DNA of 64,000 bases, taken from assembly GCF_002379085.1 (NCBI RefSeq), contig NZ_NBZW01000002.1, forward strand, positions 328,753-392,752, read 5' to 3'. Origin of the DNA: Polaromonas sp. AET17H-212 (lineage in GTDB: Bacteria > Pseudomonadota > Gammaproteobacteria > Burkholderiales > Burkholderiaceae_C). The position numbers and the translations under genes were made by a program. This document shows, piece by piece, positions 17,934 through 25,570 of the stretch (positions are counted from its first letter, which is position 1; the number at the start of each line of letters is the position of its first letter). Under the pieces are notes generated by a model that was not told the origin of the DNA, did not search any database, and saw only the letters and a list, made by a program, of their open reading frames with translations.

Positions 17934-17960
17934 TAAAGTTTTCGTGCTGCTTGCCGTAAA
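17934..17960 (+). promoter_or_regulatory. Sigma-28 (FliA) promoter of motAB
   Basis: TAAAGTTT (17934-17941), exactly 11 bases, then GCCGTAAA (17953-17960); the consensus is TAAAGTTT-N11-GCCGATAA. The -35 box is perfect and the -10 box differs at two positions. The site is about 125 bp before motA and overlaps no gene. Confidence 0.85.
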
Positions 17961-18086
17961 TCGAATGAAGACCATCTTTCATGCCATTGCTCGGCCATTT
18001 GCGGCAGCAAACGGCTTGTTATATTAATTGGTAAACAGAGGGCCGCTAACCGTGGCGGGTCCTCTTTACGAGTGGAGTGAGCGCGT

Positions 18087-18947
18087 TTGTTAGTCATCCT
18101 TGGATATGTTGCCGTCACGCTTTCGGTCTTTGGCGGTTTCCTGCTGGCGGGCGGGCATTTGGCGGCGCTCCTGCAACCGATCGAGTTTCTGATGATCGGT
18201 GGTGCCGCAGTGGGCGCTTTTTTGGTCGGCAACAATCTGGCTGCGATCAAGGCCACGCTCAAAGCGCTGCCGACTGTTTTCAAAGGGGCCAGGTACACCA
18301 AGGCGCTGTACATGGAGCTGATGTCCCTGCTGTTTGAAATACTGACCAAGGTGCGCAAAGAAGGACTGATGTCGATTGAAGGGGAAATCGAAAAGCCGGA
18401 GGAAAGTCCGATCTTCAGCAAGTATCCGGGCGTGATGGGCGAGCCTCACACGCTCGAATTCATTGTCGATTATTTGCGTCTCATGGTGTCCGGCAACATG
18501 GATGCGTTTCAGATTGAAAACCTGATGGATAACGAAATCGAGACCCACCACAGCGAGGGTGAAGTACCCGTGCACTGCATCGCCAAGATGGGCGATGCCA
18601 TGCCGGCCTTCGGCATTGTGGCGGCGGTGATGGGTGTCGTTCACACCATGGAGTCGGTTGGTTTGCCGCCGGCGGAGCTGGGCGTCCTGATCGCCCAGGC
18701 GCTGGTCGGAACCTTCCTTGGAATCCTGCTTTCGTACGGCTTCGTCGGGCCGCTGTCCACCCTGCTGGAGCAGAAGCTGAACGAATCCTCGAAGATCCTC
18801 CAGTGTGTCAAGGTGACGCTGGTGGCGAGCCTGAACGGTTACGCACCGGTGCTGGCGGTCGAGTTCGGCCGCAAGGTCTTGTTTTCAACGGAACGCCCCT
18901 CTTTTCTTGAACTGGAAGCGCATATCAGGAAAGCCAGAACCAAGTGA
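18087..18947 (+). CDS. motA: MotA, flagellar motor stator subunit
   Basis: A 286-residue protein with four membrane helices (about 3-22, 32-50, 168-190 and 200-222), the large cytoplasmic loop with charged torque residues (EILTKVRKEGLMSIEGEIE), the conserved Pro in KMGDAMPAFGIVAAVMG and the family end NGYAPVLAVEFGRK. It pairs with MotB in the proton channel. Translation starts at TTG with GGAG upstream. It is probably transcribed with motB from the sigma-28 promoter. Confidence 0.95.
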   Translation: MLVILGYVAVTLSVFGGFLLAGGHLAALLQPIEFLMIGGAAVGAFLVGNNLAAIKATLKALPTVFKGARYTKALYMELMSLLFEILTKVRKEGLMSIEGEIEKPEESPIFSKYPGVMGEPHTLEFIVDYLRLMVSGNMDAFQIENLMDNEIETHHSEGEVPVHCIAKMGDAMPAFGIVAAVMGVVHTMESVGLPPAELGVLIAQALVGTFLGILLSYGFVGPLSTLLEQKLNESSKILQCVKVTLVASLNGYAPVLAVEFGRKVLFSTERPSFLELEAHIRKARTK

Positions 18948-19017
18948 CTGGCGACAGGCGGACCGGCCTGCGTTTGACCATAGCTTTATTCAAGAAACCC
19001 CCTGAGCGAACATCGAC

Positions 19018-19902
19018 ATGGCCGAAGAAGAGCGCCGCCCCATCATCATCAAACGCATCAAGAAGAAACGCGCCGGTCACCACGGCGGCGCGTGGAAGAT
19101 CGCCTATGCCGATTTCGTGACGGCGATGATGGCGTTCTTTTTATTGATGTGGCTCATCGGCTCAACCGACAAGGGCACGCTCAGAGGCATCGAGGAGTAC
19201 TTTAAAACGCCGCTCAAGGTCGCGCTGGCAGGCGGTTCGGGCAGCGGCGAGCGCTCAAGCGTGATCCCGGGGGGCGGCAAGGATCCGAGCGAGAAAGATG
19301 GTCAGCTCAGGAAAGAGCCTCTGGAGCAATCCGAAACGGCGCGCCTGAAGGCCCTGAAATCACGCATCGAGACTGCCATCGAAACCCAGCCGCTGCTGAC
19401 GCCGTTCAAAAAACAGTTATTGATCGATATCACGACAGAGGGCTTGCGGATTCAGATCGTCGATGAAAAAAACCGACCGATGTTTGCCCTGTCCAAAGCC
19501 GAGCTGCAGCCCTACACGAGGTCAATCCTGCATGAGCTTGGGAGCATGTTGAATGATGTGCCGAATAAGATCAGTCTTTCCGGGCACACTGACGCCACAC
19601 CCTACGCCAGTGGCGAAAAGGGCTACAGCAATTGGGAGTTGTCCGCTGACCGGGCCGGCGCGTCGCGCAGGGCACTTGTCGCTGGTGGCATGGACGAAAC
19701 AAAGGTATTGCGGGTCGTCGGTTTATCGTCGGCAGTCTTGCTGGACACGCAGGATCCGGTCAATCCCATCAATCGCCGCATCAGCATCATCCTGATGACC
19801 CATAAAGCAGAGGAAGCGGCGCTCAATGAGGGCAAGAAGGTCACCCTGCTAAAAGAAGAACCTGAAGCCCGGCCAGGACCTGCCGGCGCACCAACGAAAT
19901 GA
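19018..19902 (+). CDS. motB: MotB, flagellar motor stator subunit
   Basis: A 294-residue protein with a basic N-terminus, a single membrane helix (about 28-46) carrying the proton-binding Asp32 (WKIAYADFVTAMMAFFLLMW) and a C-terminal OmpA-like peptidoglycan-binding domain (LSGHTDATPY, WELSADRA, NRRISI). It anchors the stator to peptidoglycan. The gap to motA is 70 bp. This is the last flagellar gene before the integrase region. Confidence 0.95.
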   Translation: MAEEERRPIIIKRIKKKRAGHHGGAWKIAYADFVTAMMAFFLLMWLIGSTDKGTLRGIEEYFKTPLKVALAGGSGSGERSSVIPGGGKDPSEKDGQLRKEPLEQSETARLKALKSRIETAIETQPLLTPFKKQLLIDITTEGLRIQIVDEKNRPMFALSKAELQPYTRSILHELGSMLNDVPNKISLSGHTDATPYASGEKGYSNWELSADRAGASRRALVAGGMDETKVLRVVGLSSAVLLDTQDPVNPINRRISIILMTHKAEEAALNEGKKVTLLKEEPEARPGPAGAPTK

Positions 19903-20198
19903 CGGATGACTTCGTCATTGCTAATCGCCATAGTCTTTTTCTGCTGGCCCGGCGTCATTCGCTTGGGTTAAGCAACAATGGAAAATGATCGGCATGATGC
20001 GTGAATGGGTACAAGGCGCGCTCTGCGAAATCCATCTCAACCTGATGGCAGCGATACGCTGCGCTTTGTACGGAGGAGCCTCCTGACCGCTTCCCGATTG
20101 GGGCCCCAAGGGGGCTGTGCTCCAGTACGCCACGGTGAGTTTTTGTTGCCCGCGTTGTGAGGCAACCTGTGAACATCATGTTCTCAGGAGGACTCTGG

Positions 20199-20609
20199 AT
20201 GTCTACCAACGAATCCGACGGGGGCGAGCTGACCGGGATTGGCGCTTCAAAGGCGATGACCGCTGCGCCCGCTTTCTTCCGCATCGCCGACGTGATGCGC
20301 ATCACTTCACTGAGCCGGGCGACGCTGTACCGGCGGATCGCTGACGGCATTTTTCCGGCGCCCGTGCACTTGGGCGGACGGGCCTGCGGCTGGACGCCGG
20401 CGGCGCTCCGAGCCTGGATCGACGATCCCGGCGGATATCGGGCACCTGGTCGATCCGATGACAAGAATGCTGGATCCAAGACGCAGCCTTCCGAATTGGC
20501 GGCGATGCCAGGGGGCTCGCAACGGCCGGGCGGCAATCAGGCTTCGGCCAGGATGGCATCGATTCGCGCGCCTAACTTGCACCAGGCATCACGCTTCTCA
20601 TCGGCGTAG
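20199..20609 (+). CDS. AlpA-family DNA-binding regulator (excisionase-like)
   Basis: A 136-residue protein from the ATG at 20199, preceded by AGGAGG at ideal spacing. The core FFRIADVMRITSLSRATLYRRI...FPAPVHLGGRACGW is the AlpA/MerR-like winged HTH of P4-type phages and islands, where it controls the integrase or acts as a recombination directionality factor. The C-terminal 60 residues are low-complexity. Its 3' end overlaps the convergent integrase gene by 73 bp. Confidence 0.85.
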   Translation: MSTNESDGGELTGIGASKAMTAAPAFFRIADVMRITSLSRATLYRRIADGIFPAPVHLGGRACGWTPAALRAWIDDPGGYRAPGRSDDKNAGSKTQPSELAAMPGGSQRPGGNQASARMASIRAPNLHQASRFSSA

Positions 20610-21916
20610 TCATGGTGCATGTAATGCCGACGGATCTTGCTGCCGGGCATCACATGGTTTTGGCAGCGGTCGATGACATCCAGGCTAACCCCCAGTGCTT
20701 GCAGCATGGTGGCGGCGGTACGGCGCAAGTCGTGCGGCGTCCATTCGCCGTTCTCACCCTTGGAAAGAACCAGGGTGTCGTCATTGCGTCGGTTTTTGAG
20801 TGGCTTGCGGTTCTTGAATTGCATTTGCCGGTCACCGACCTGCTTGGACACGGTCTTGACGTTAACGTGCCCTTTTTGGTGGCGGGCAGGGAAACACCAT
20901 TCACTTTTGTCGTCGCCCACGCCGGTAATCGCATGCAGGACCTTGAAATGGCGCAGCGCGAAGTCCGACAGGTAGACCTGCCAATCCACGCGCGTTTTGG
21001 TGTTCTCACGCGGTACGAACCAGGTGCCCGCCTCGAGATCGACGTGTTCCCAGCGGGCCATCAGCAGTTCGCCGATGCGGCATGCGGTTCCGAGGCATAG
21101 CCAGAGAGCCAGCTGCGTTTCGTGCTGCAGGGGGCGGTCAGCGCTGCGCCGGTTGTCGGCTGTTTCGTACTGTTCCCGCGTTGCGGCAAAGATGTTGCGC
21201 AGCTCGCGGATTTCGGCGGGCTGCAGGATGCGCTCACGGATGACGGGTTCGTACCCTGCAGGAACCACCTGCTTGGTCTCGACCAGTTCGGCCGGATTCC
21301 CATCGATCAGCAGGGCCTTCCACGGCTGCCGTTTGATGGCCCAGCGGTACATCTGCCGCACTTCGATCAGCATGCGCTCCGCCGTGCGGCTGCGCTTGCG
21401 AACCCGACCGACCTTGCGCAGCGCGTCACGCAGTTCAGTGTCGGTGATGCTGCGGACAGGCAGCTTGCCGAGTTTGGGCAGGATGTCTTTCTCGAAGGTG
21501 CGGCGCAATTCCGCGTTGTCGTCGGCGCGTTGCACCCCATTGGCGATCCAAGCGTCGAACATCTCCTGCAGTGTGGCCGCCTCCCGCTTGCGCTGGATTT
21601 CTGCCGCAATGAGGGCTTCCCGCTGTGCTGCCTGCTCGGCCTCGCGCTCCATGAGCGCGACGCGGGGATCAGCGCCGGCGGCGATGCGGGCGCGTTCCTG
21701 GGCTGCGGTATCCCGTGCAACTGCGAGCGACACGTCCGTCGCGCTGCCGAGGGCGAGCTTGCTGCGCTTGCCATCGAAGCTGTACACCAGCAGCCACGAC
21801 TTGAAGCCGGTGGGTAGTACGCGAAGGAACAGCCCGCCGCCATCGGCGATCAGTCGTTCCTTGTCCGTTGGCTTGGCGGTCTTGACCGCTCGATCCGTCA
21901 ACTGGTGCAGTGCCAT
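20537..21916 (-). CDS. Tyrosine integrase, P4/island type
   Basis: A 459-residue protein with the N-terminal arm-binding domain of the P4 integrase family (LTDRAVKTAKPTDKERLIAD, GGGLFLRVLP), a central core-binding domain and a catalytic domain with Arg in GTACRIGEL, HxxR in HDLRRTAATML and the nucleophile Tyr in RRHYMHHDY. It looks complete. Such integrases insert islands into the 3' ends of tRNA genes. Here it reads away from the displaced tRNA-Asp fragment ~290 bp upstream of its start, the usual layout at an island end. Confidence 0.93.
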   Translation of the reverse strand: MALHQLTDRAVKTAKPTDKERLIADGGGLFLRVLPTGFKSWLLVYSFDGKRSKLALGSATDVSLAVARDTAAQERARIAAGADPRVALMEREAEQAAQREALIAAEIQRKREAATLQEMFDAWIANGVQRADDNAELRRTFEKDILPKLGKLPVRSITDTELRDALRKVGRVRKRSRTAERMLIEVRQMYRWAIKRQPWKALLIDGNPAELVETKQVVPAGYEPVIRERILQPAEIRELRNIFAATREQYETADNRRSADRPLQHETQLALWLCLGTACRIGELLMARWEHVDLEAGTWFVPRENTKTRVDWQVYLSDFALRHFKVLHAITGVGDDKSEWCFPARHQKGHVNVKTVSKQVGDRQMQFKNRKPLKNRRNDDTLVLSKGENGEWTPHDLRRTAATMLQALGVSLDVIDRCQNHVMPGSKIRRHYMHHDYADEKRDAWCKLGARIDAILAEA

Positions 21917-22204
21917 TTCATGCCTCCCGGCGAAGGGTGTTCGGCGGGGGCTTGAGCGGACACTGTTCCCATGAATTCTGCTAACCCGCTACCCCCGGCG
22001 TAATGGGAACAGAATACCCCAAAAAACGCTTCCGTGGGAACACCGTGGGAACAGTTGACACGCGCTTGAAAAAAACTGCTTCGGATGGCTTGAGACGTAT
22101 TTAGACAAATAAGTCGTTTTAAATCAATAAGTTATGCTCTTAAATTCGATTTCAAAACGTCTCAAGTGATCGCACTAAGTTGATGCATTTTTTGAATTTA
22201 CTGT

Positions 22205-22249
22205 CTGTCACGCCGGGGGTCGCGGGTTCGAGTCCCGTCCACTCCGCCA
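22205..22249 (+). repeat. Displaced 3' half of tRNA-Asp(GUC): attR-like site
   Basis: 45 bases match tRNA-Asp from the anticodon loop CTGTCAC (GTC anticodon) through the 3' anticodon strand, variable loop GGGTC, T-arm GCGGG-TTCGAGT-CCCGT, acceptor strand CCACTCC, discriminator G and CCA. The required 5' anticodon strand CCGGC is absent; the preceding bases are AT-rich and unrelated. It is therefore not a functional tRNA but the duplicated target left by tRNA-specific integration. With the tRNA on the plus strand, the element lies to the left and the intact gene should lie beyond it. Confidence 0.85.
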
Positions 22250-22257
22250 AGCATGCG

Positions 22258-22296
22258 AAAAGCCGTTATAAGTCATTGATTTATAACGGCTTTTTT
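22258..22296 (+). terminator. Strong rho-independent terminator after tRNA-Asp fragment
   Basis: A perfect 14-bp stem (22258-22271 with 22281-22294), 9-base loop and a T run. It begins 8 bp after the CCA end, as expected for the native tRNA-Asp terminator. A-runs on the opposite side make it potentially bidirectional, insulating the island from the GntR cluster. Confidence 0.88.
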
Positions 22297-22393
22297 CTTT
22301 TTCTGCGACACCATTTACAGCACCATCGGTGCTACCCCGAAGCCCCTTTGGTGTGGCGCAGCGCTGACAGCGCTTTTCTTTTTTTCAAAGTGC

Positions 22394-22417
22394 TTGTTAT
22401 CATACATATGTGAACAA
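22394..22417 (+). promoter_or_regulatory. Near-palindromic operator candidate at the GntR gene start
   Basis: A 24-bp sequence, TTGTT-AT-CATA-CA-TATG-TG-AACAA, in which 9 of 12 position pairs are complementary. It covers the predicted GTG start at 22410. Self-repression by the GntR protein is a reasonable reading. Confidence 0.4.
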
Positions 22418-23189
22418 TAAGCCTTCTGTCTTCCAGAAAAGCCGCATGCCGCTCTATCTGCAGGTGGCCGGCCTGATGCGGAAAAAGATTGAGAGCGCGG
22501 AATGGCACTTTGGCGAGCAAATCCCGACGCTGGACGAACTGGAGCTGGAGTACCGCGTCTCCCGCATCACACTGCGGGCATCGCTGGCGCAGCTTGAAGA
22601 GCAGGGCCTGATTCGCCGCACGCGTGGCCGCGGCACCTTCGTCGCCAAGGATTTGTCGCAACAGCGCTGGTTCAAGATGCCGACCAATTTCGATGACCTG
22701 GTGGCGGCCGTTTCCAGCCTCAAGATCCATCTGCTGGCGATCGATCAGGACGACCAGCCTTTGATCCCCCTGTTCCCGTTCGGCGACGTGGCCCCGGCGT
22801 ACCGCCGGCTCAGGCGTGTGCATTTCCACAATGACGTGCCCTACTGCCTGATAGAGATCTATCTGGCCAAGGATATTTTTGAACTCGATCCCGTGGCCTT
22901 CAGCAGTGCGCCCATCATCCCGAAGCTGGCGTCGCTGCCCGAGGTGCAGATCGCACAAGCCAAGCAAATCATGCGCATTACCGTGTCCGACGAAGACACG
23001 GCCGCTCACCTGGACATAGGCGTGGGCGCTCCGATCGCGGACGTTTGCCGAGCCTTGCAGGACCAGCATGGGCGCATTGTCTATTACGCCCATATTCAGT
23101 ATCCGGCCCAGATGATCCAGGTTGAAACCGACCTCATGCACGGAGCGGCGAAACCGAAAAAGTCCAGATCGCGCAAAACAGCCGTCTGA
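22410..23189 (+). CDS. GntR-family regulator (HutC subfamily)
   Basis: A 259-residue protein. The N-terminal winged helix shows the GntR pattern (MPLYLQVAGLMRKKIESAEW, YRVSRITLRASLAQLEEQGLI, RTRGRGTFVA); the C-terminal ~160 residues form a UTRA ligand-binding domain (RLRRVHFHNDVPYCLIEIYL). It probably controls the three genes downstream. The GTG at 22410 has no clear ribosome-binding site; the ATG at 22446 (MPLYLQ) is an alternative. Confidence 0.88.
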   Translation: MNNKPSVFQKSRMPLYLQVAGLMRKKIESAEWHFGEQIPTLDELELEYRVSRITLRASLAQLEEQGLIRRTRGRGTFVAKDLSQQRWFKMPTNFDDLVAAVSSLKIHLLAIDQDDQPLIPLFPFGDVAPAYRRLRRVHFHNDVPYCLIEIYLAKDIFELDPVAFSSAPIIPKLASLPEVQIAQAKQIMRITVSDEDTAAHLDIGVGAPIADVCRALQDQHGRIVYYAHIQYPAQMIQVETDLMHGAAKPKKSRSRKTAV

Positions 23190-23210
23190 TCCATTATTTC
23201 AGAGACACGC

Positions 23211-24377
23211 ATGACCCTTGCTCCTATCACTTCGTTCAACAAGCTCCCCGCTGTTCAGCTGGCCAAAGTCGAGGCCATGGTATTTCGCGTCCCCATTGAC
23301 GAGCCGGTACAGACTTCATTCGGGATCATGTATGACCGCCCCGCCGTGCTCGTGCGCGTCGAGGACCGCGAGGGCGCCGTCGGCTGGGGCGAGATCTGGT
23401 GCAACTTTCCCGGCGTAGGCGCTGAGCACCGCGCGCGCGTTCTCGAGTCGGCGATCGCGCCCATCCTGCTAGCGCAAGAATGGAAAACCCCCGAACATGC
23501 TTTCCGGGAACTGTCCCGGCGTCTGCACATCCTCGGCATTCAGTGCGGTGAGCCTGGAACGATCGCACAGGCCATCGCTGGCGCCGACATCGCGCTCTGG
23601 GACCTGGTGGCGAGAAAGGTGGACCAGCCCCTCTGGCGGCTGCTGGGTGGAACGGCCTGCATACAAACTTATGCATCCGGCCTGAGTCCGACGCAGCCGG
23701 AAAAACTTGCCGCTGCCAAACGGGATGAAGGATTTCGCGCTTTCAAGCTCAAGGTGGGTTTCGGCGCTGAGCGGGATGTCGCCAACCTGCGCGCCTTGCG
23801 CGAGCTGCTCGGCCCGGATGCGACCTTGATGGTCGATGCCAACCAGGCGTGGACACCGGATGAAGTGGCCGATATGAGCCTCCGGCTGGCCGAGTTCCGG
23901 CCGGCCTGGCTCGAAGAGCCGATTGCCGCGGATTATTCCCTGGCTGACTGGGGCCGCATTGCCAGGCAATCCCCGATTCCTCTGGCCGCCGGCGAAAACA
24001 TGCGCGGTGAGCAGCAGTTCACCGATGCCATCGACTGCGGTGCGTTTTCCGTGATCCAGCCCGACCTGGGGAAATGGGGCGGCTTCAGCGGCTGCCTGCC
24101 CGTTGCGCGCCAGGCCATGGACAAGGGCCGCATGTTTTGCCCGCACTGGCTGGGTGGCGGAATCGGCTTGCTGGCGTCCATGCATTTGAAGGCGGCAGTC
24201 GGTGGTGCCGGCTACGTGGAGGTGGACTCGAACCCCAATCCCTTGCGCGAATTGCTGGCCACTCCCTATCCTGCCGTCAACGAGGGCGCCGTCATCCTGT
24301 CGGATCATCCGGGGCTGGGTGTCGCGCCTGACATGGACGCCGTGCGCGGCTTCCTGACCAGGCATCACTACGCTTGA
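23211..24377 (+). CDS. Enolase-superfamily enzyme, mandelate racemase/muconate lactonizing type
   Basis: A 388-residue protein with a full mandelate-racemase-type active site: Lys179/Lys181 (FKLKVG), metal ligands Asp209 (MVDANQAW), Glu235 (WLEEP) and Glu262 (AAGEN), and the Asp285/His312 dyad (QPDLGKWGG, CPHWLGGG). Such enzymes abstract the proton next to a carboxylate and racemise or dehydrate hydroxyacids or sugar acids. The substrate is not predictable; the hydroxyacid dehydrogenase and Bug protein downstream suggest a carboxylic-acid catabolic pathway. It starts 21 bp after the GntR gene. Confidence 0.9.
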   Translation: MTLAPITSFNKLPAVQLAKVEAMVFRVPIDEPVQTSFGIMYDRPAVLVRVEDREGAVGWGEIWCNFPGVGAEHRARVLESAIAPILLAQEWKTPEHAFRELSRRLHILGIQCGEPGTIAQAIAGADIALWDLVARKVDQPLWRLLGGTACIQTYASGLSPTQPEKLAAAKRDEGFRAFKLKVGFGAERDVANLRALRELLGPDATLMVDANQAWTPDEVADMSLRLAEFRPAWLEEPIAADYSLADWGRIARQSPIPLAAGENMRGEQQFTDAIDCGAFSVIQPDLGKWGGFSGCLPVARQAMDKGRMFCPHWLGGGIGLLASMHLKAAVGGAGYVEVDSNPNPLRELLATPYPAVNEGAVILSDHPGLGVAPDMDAVRGFLTRHHYA

Positions 24378-24427
24378 ACGCACCCCGGCACCTCAAGGTT
24401 TGAATCCACCCAGAAAGACAAAGCATC

Positions 24428-25354
24428 ATGACGAAAAAAATAGTGATTTCCGAATTCATGGACGAGGCGGCGGTGGACAGCCTGCGAACGTCTTTTGATG
24501 TTCTGTACGACCCTGAGCTCGCGCTGCAGCGCCCGGCGCTGGCCAGGGCGTTGCAGGATGCGGATGGGCTGATTGTGCGCAACCGTACCCAGGTCGACCG
24601 GGACCTGCTTGCCGGTGCCGGCAAGCTCGTCGCCGTCGGCCGCCTGGGCGTTGGCCTGGAGAACATCGACCAGGACTGCTGCGCCAGACAGGGTGTTGCC
24701 GTCATTCCGGCAGTGGGTGCCAATGCGGCAGCGGTGGCGGAATATGTCATCAGCATGGCCATGGTTCTCATGCGCGGCTTTCTCTTTTCGTCAGCCAGCG
24801 TGGCTCAGGGCCTCTGGCCGCGCGCCCAACTGGCCTCCGGCCTGGAGGCCGCGGGCAAGACCATGGCTATCGTCGGGTTCGGCTCCGTGGGGCAGAGCGT
24901 CGGCAAGCTGGCACAGGCGATGAACATGCGCGTCATCGCCTACGACCCGGTTCTTCCCTCCACGCATCCGGCCTGGATCAACGCTGTGCGCTGCCCGGAC
25001 CTCGATGCCTTGTTTCGTGCCGCCGATGTCGTGACCCTGCATCTGCCGTTCACACCCGAAAACGCCAATCTGGTCAGCGATCGCGAGCTGGCGATCATGA
25101 AAAAAGGTGCTGTTCTCATCAACACGGCCAGGGGCGGCCTGGTCAGCGAACCGGCGCTGGTCAGGGCGCTCAGGTCGGGCATGCTTGCCGCGGCGGCGGT
25201 CGATGTGTTCGAACAGGAGCCGCTGCCCGCTGACTCTGTGCTGGCCGATTGTCCCAATTTGTTTCTGACGCCGCACATTGCCGGCGTCACACAGGAGTCC
25301 AATGTGCGCGTGTCATCGCTGATCGCGCAACGCATCGCAGAAGTCCTCAGTTAG
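24428..25354 (+). CDS. D-isomer-specific 2-hydroxyacid dehydrogenase
   Basis: A 308-residue protein with the NAD(P)-binding Rossmann motif VGFGSVGQSVG (about 143-153), the catalytic Arg region (LINTARGGLVSEPALV), Glu in VDVFEQEPLP and His near 281 (FLTPHIAGVTQES). It reduces 2-ketoacids or oxidises D-2-hydroxyacids. Its place after a racemase/dehydratase suggests that it handles that enzyme's product. Confidence 0.92.
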   Translation: MTKKIVISEFMDEAAVDSLRTSFDVLYDPELALQRPALARALQDADGLIVRNRTQVDRDLLAGAGKLVAVGRLGVGLENIDQDCCARQGVAVIPAVGANAAAVAEYVISMAMVLMRGFLFSSASVAQGLWPRAQLASGLEAAGKTMAIVGFGSVGQSVGKLAQAMNMRVIAYDPVLPSTHPAWINAVRCPDLDALFRAADVVTLHLPFTPENANLVSDRELAIMKKGAVLINTARGGLVSEPALVRALRSGMLAAAAVDVFEQEPLPADSVLADCPNLFLTPHIAGVTQESNVRVSSLIAQRIAEVLS

Positions 25355-25404
25355 TTCCTCTTCCTCCTCTTCCCCTGGTACTCCGACCCAGAAATATCGA
25401 AACA

Positions 25405-25508
25405 TGAAAGCGCGCCTTCGCACCCAGGCCGTCGTTGCAAATCCTCGCCATAGCGACGGCTATGTCTGCGGTTTGCGCCTCGCCCTGGGCCCGAATCCAT
25501 CACTTTCA
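25405..25508. repeat. 104-bp imperfect palindrome (REP/MITE-like)
   Basis: Matching inverted arms are nested from outside to centre: TGAAAG/CTTTCA, TTCG/CGAA, CCCAGG/CCTGGG, GCAAA/TTTGC and CATAGC/GCTATG around a GACG loop (centre near 25456). It occupies most of the gap between two genes. It could be a mobile palindromic repeat, and it could also form a large hairpin in mRNA. Confidence 0.7.
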
Positions 25509-25570
25509 TCTTGTTCCGCTACCTCTGTGTCGAAGTACCAGACGACAAATTCACAAACCGAAAGGGTCCC

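Larger units (their letters stand above)
21917..22409. other. Island-end intergenic region
   Basis: 493 bp without a gene. The left part (21960-22200) is AT-rich and contains several GGGAACA/GTGGGAAC copies (for example near 22007, 22038 and 22048), possible integrase arm or regulator sites. The right part holds the tRNA-Asp 3' fragment (22205-22249), a strong terminator (22258-22296) and the likely control region of the GntR gene. Confidence 0.6.

Noticed and set aside
19898..19919. Terminator after motB (AATGACG/CGTCATT hairpin)
   Set aside because: Weak 7-bp stem without a T-run.
19985..20086. 33-codon ORF between motB and alpA
   Set aside because: Short, no ribosome-binding site, no recognisable pattern; kept only as a note.
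22205..22249. Functional tRNA-Asp gene
   Set aside because: The acceptor 5' strand, D-arm and 5' anticodon strand are missing.
20199..22249. Prophage
   Set aside because: Only integrase and AlpA are present; no capsid, tail, replication or lysis genes appear in the window.
22180..22413. Small plus-strand ORF across the tRNA-Asp fragment and terminator
   Set aside because: It runs through structured RNA sequence and has no ribosome-binding site.
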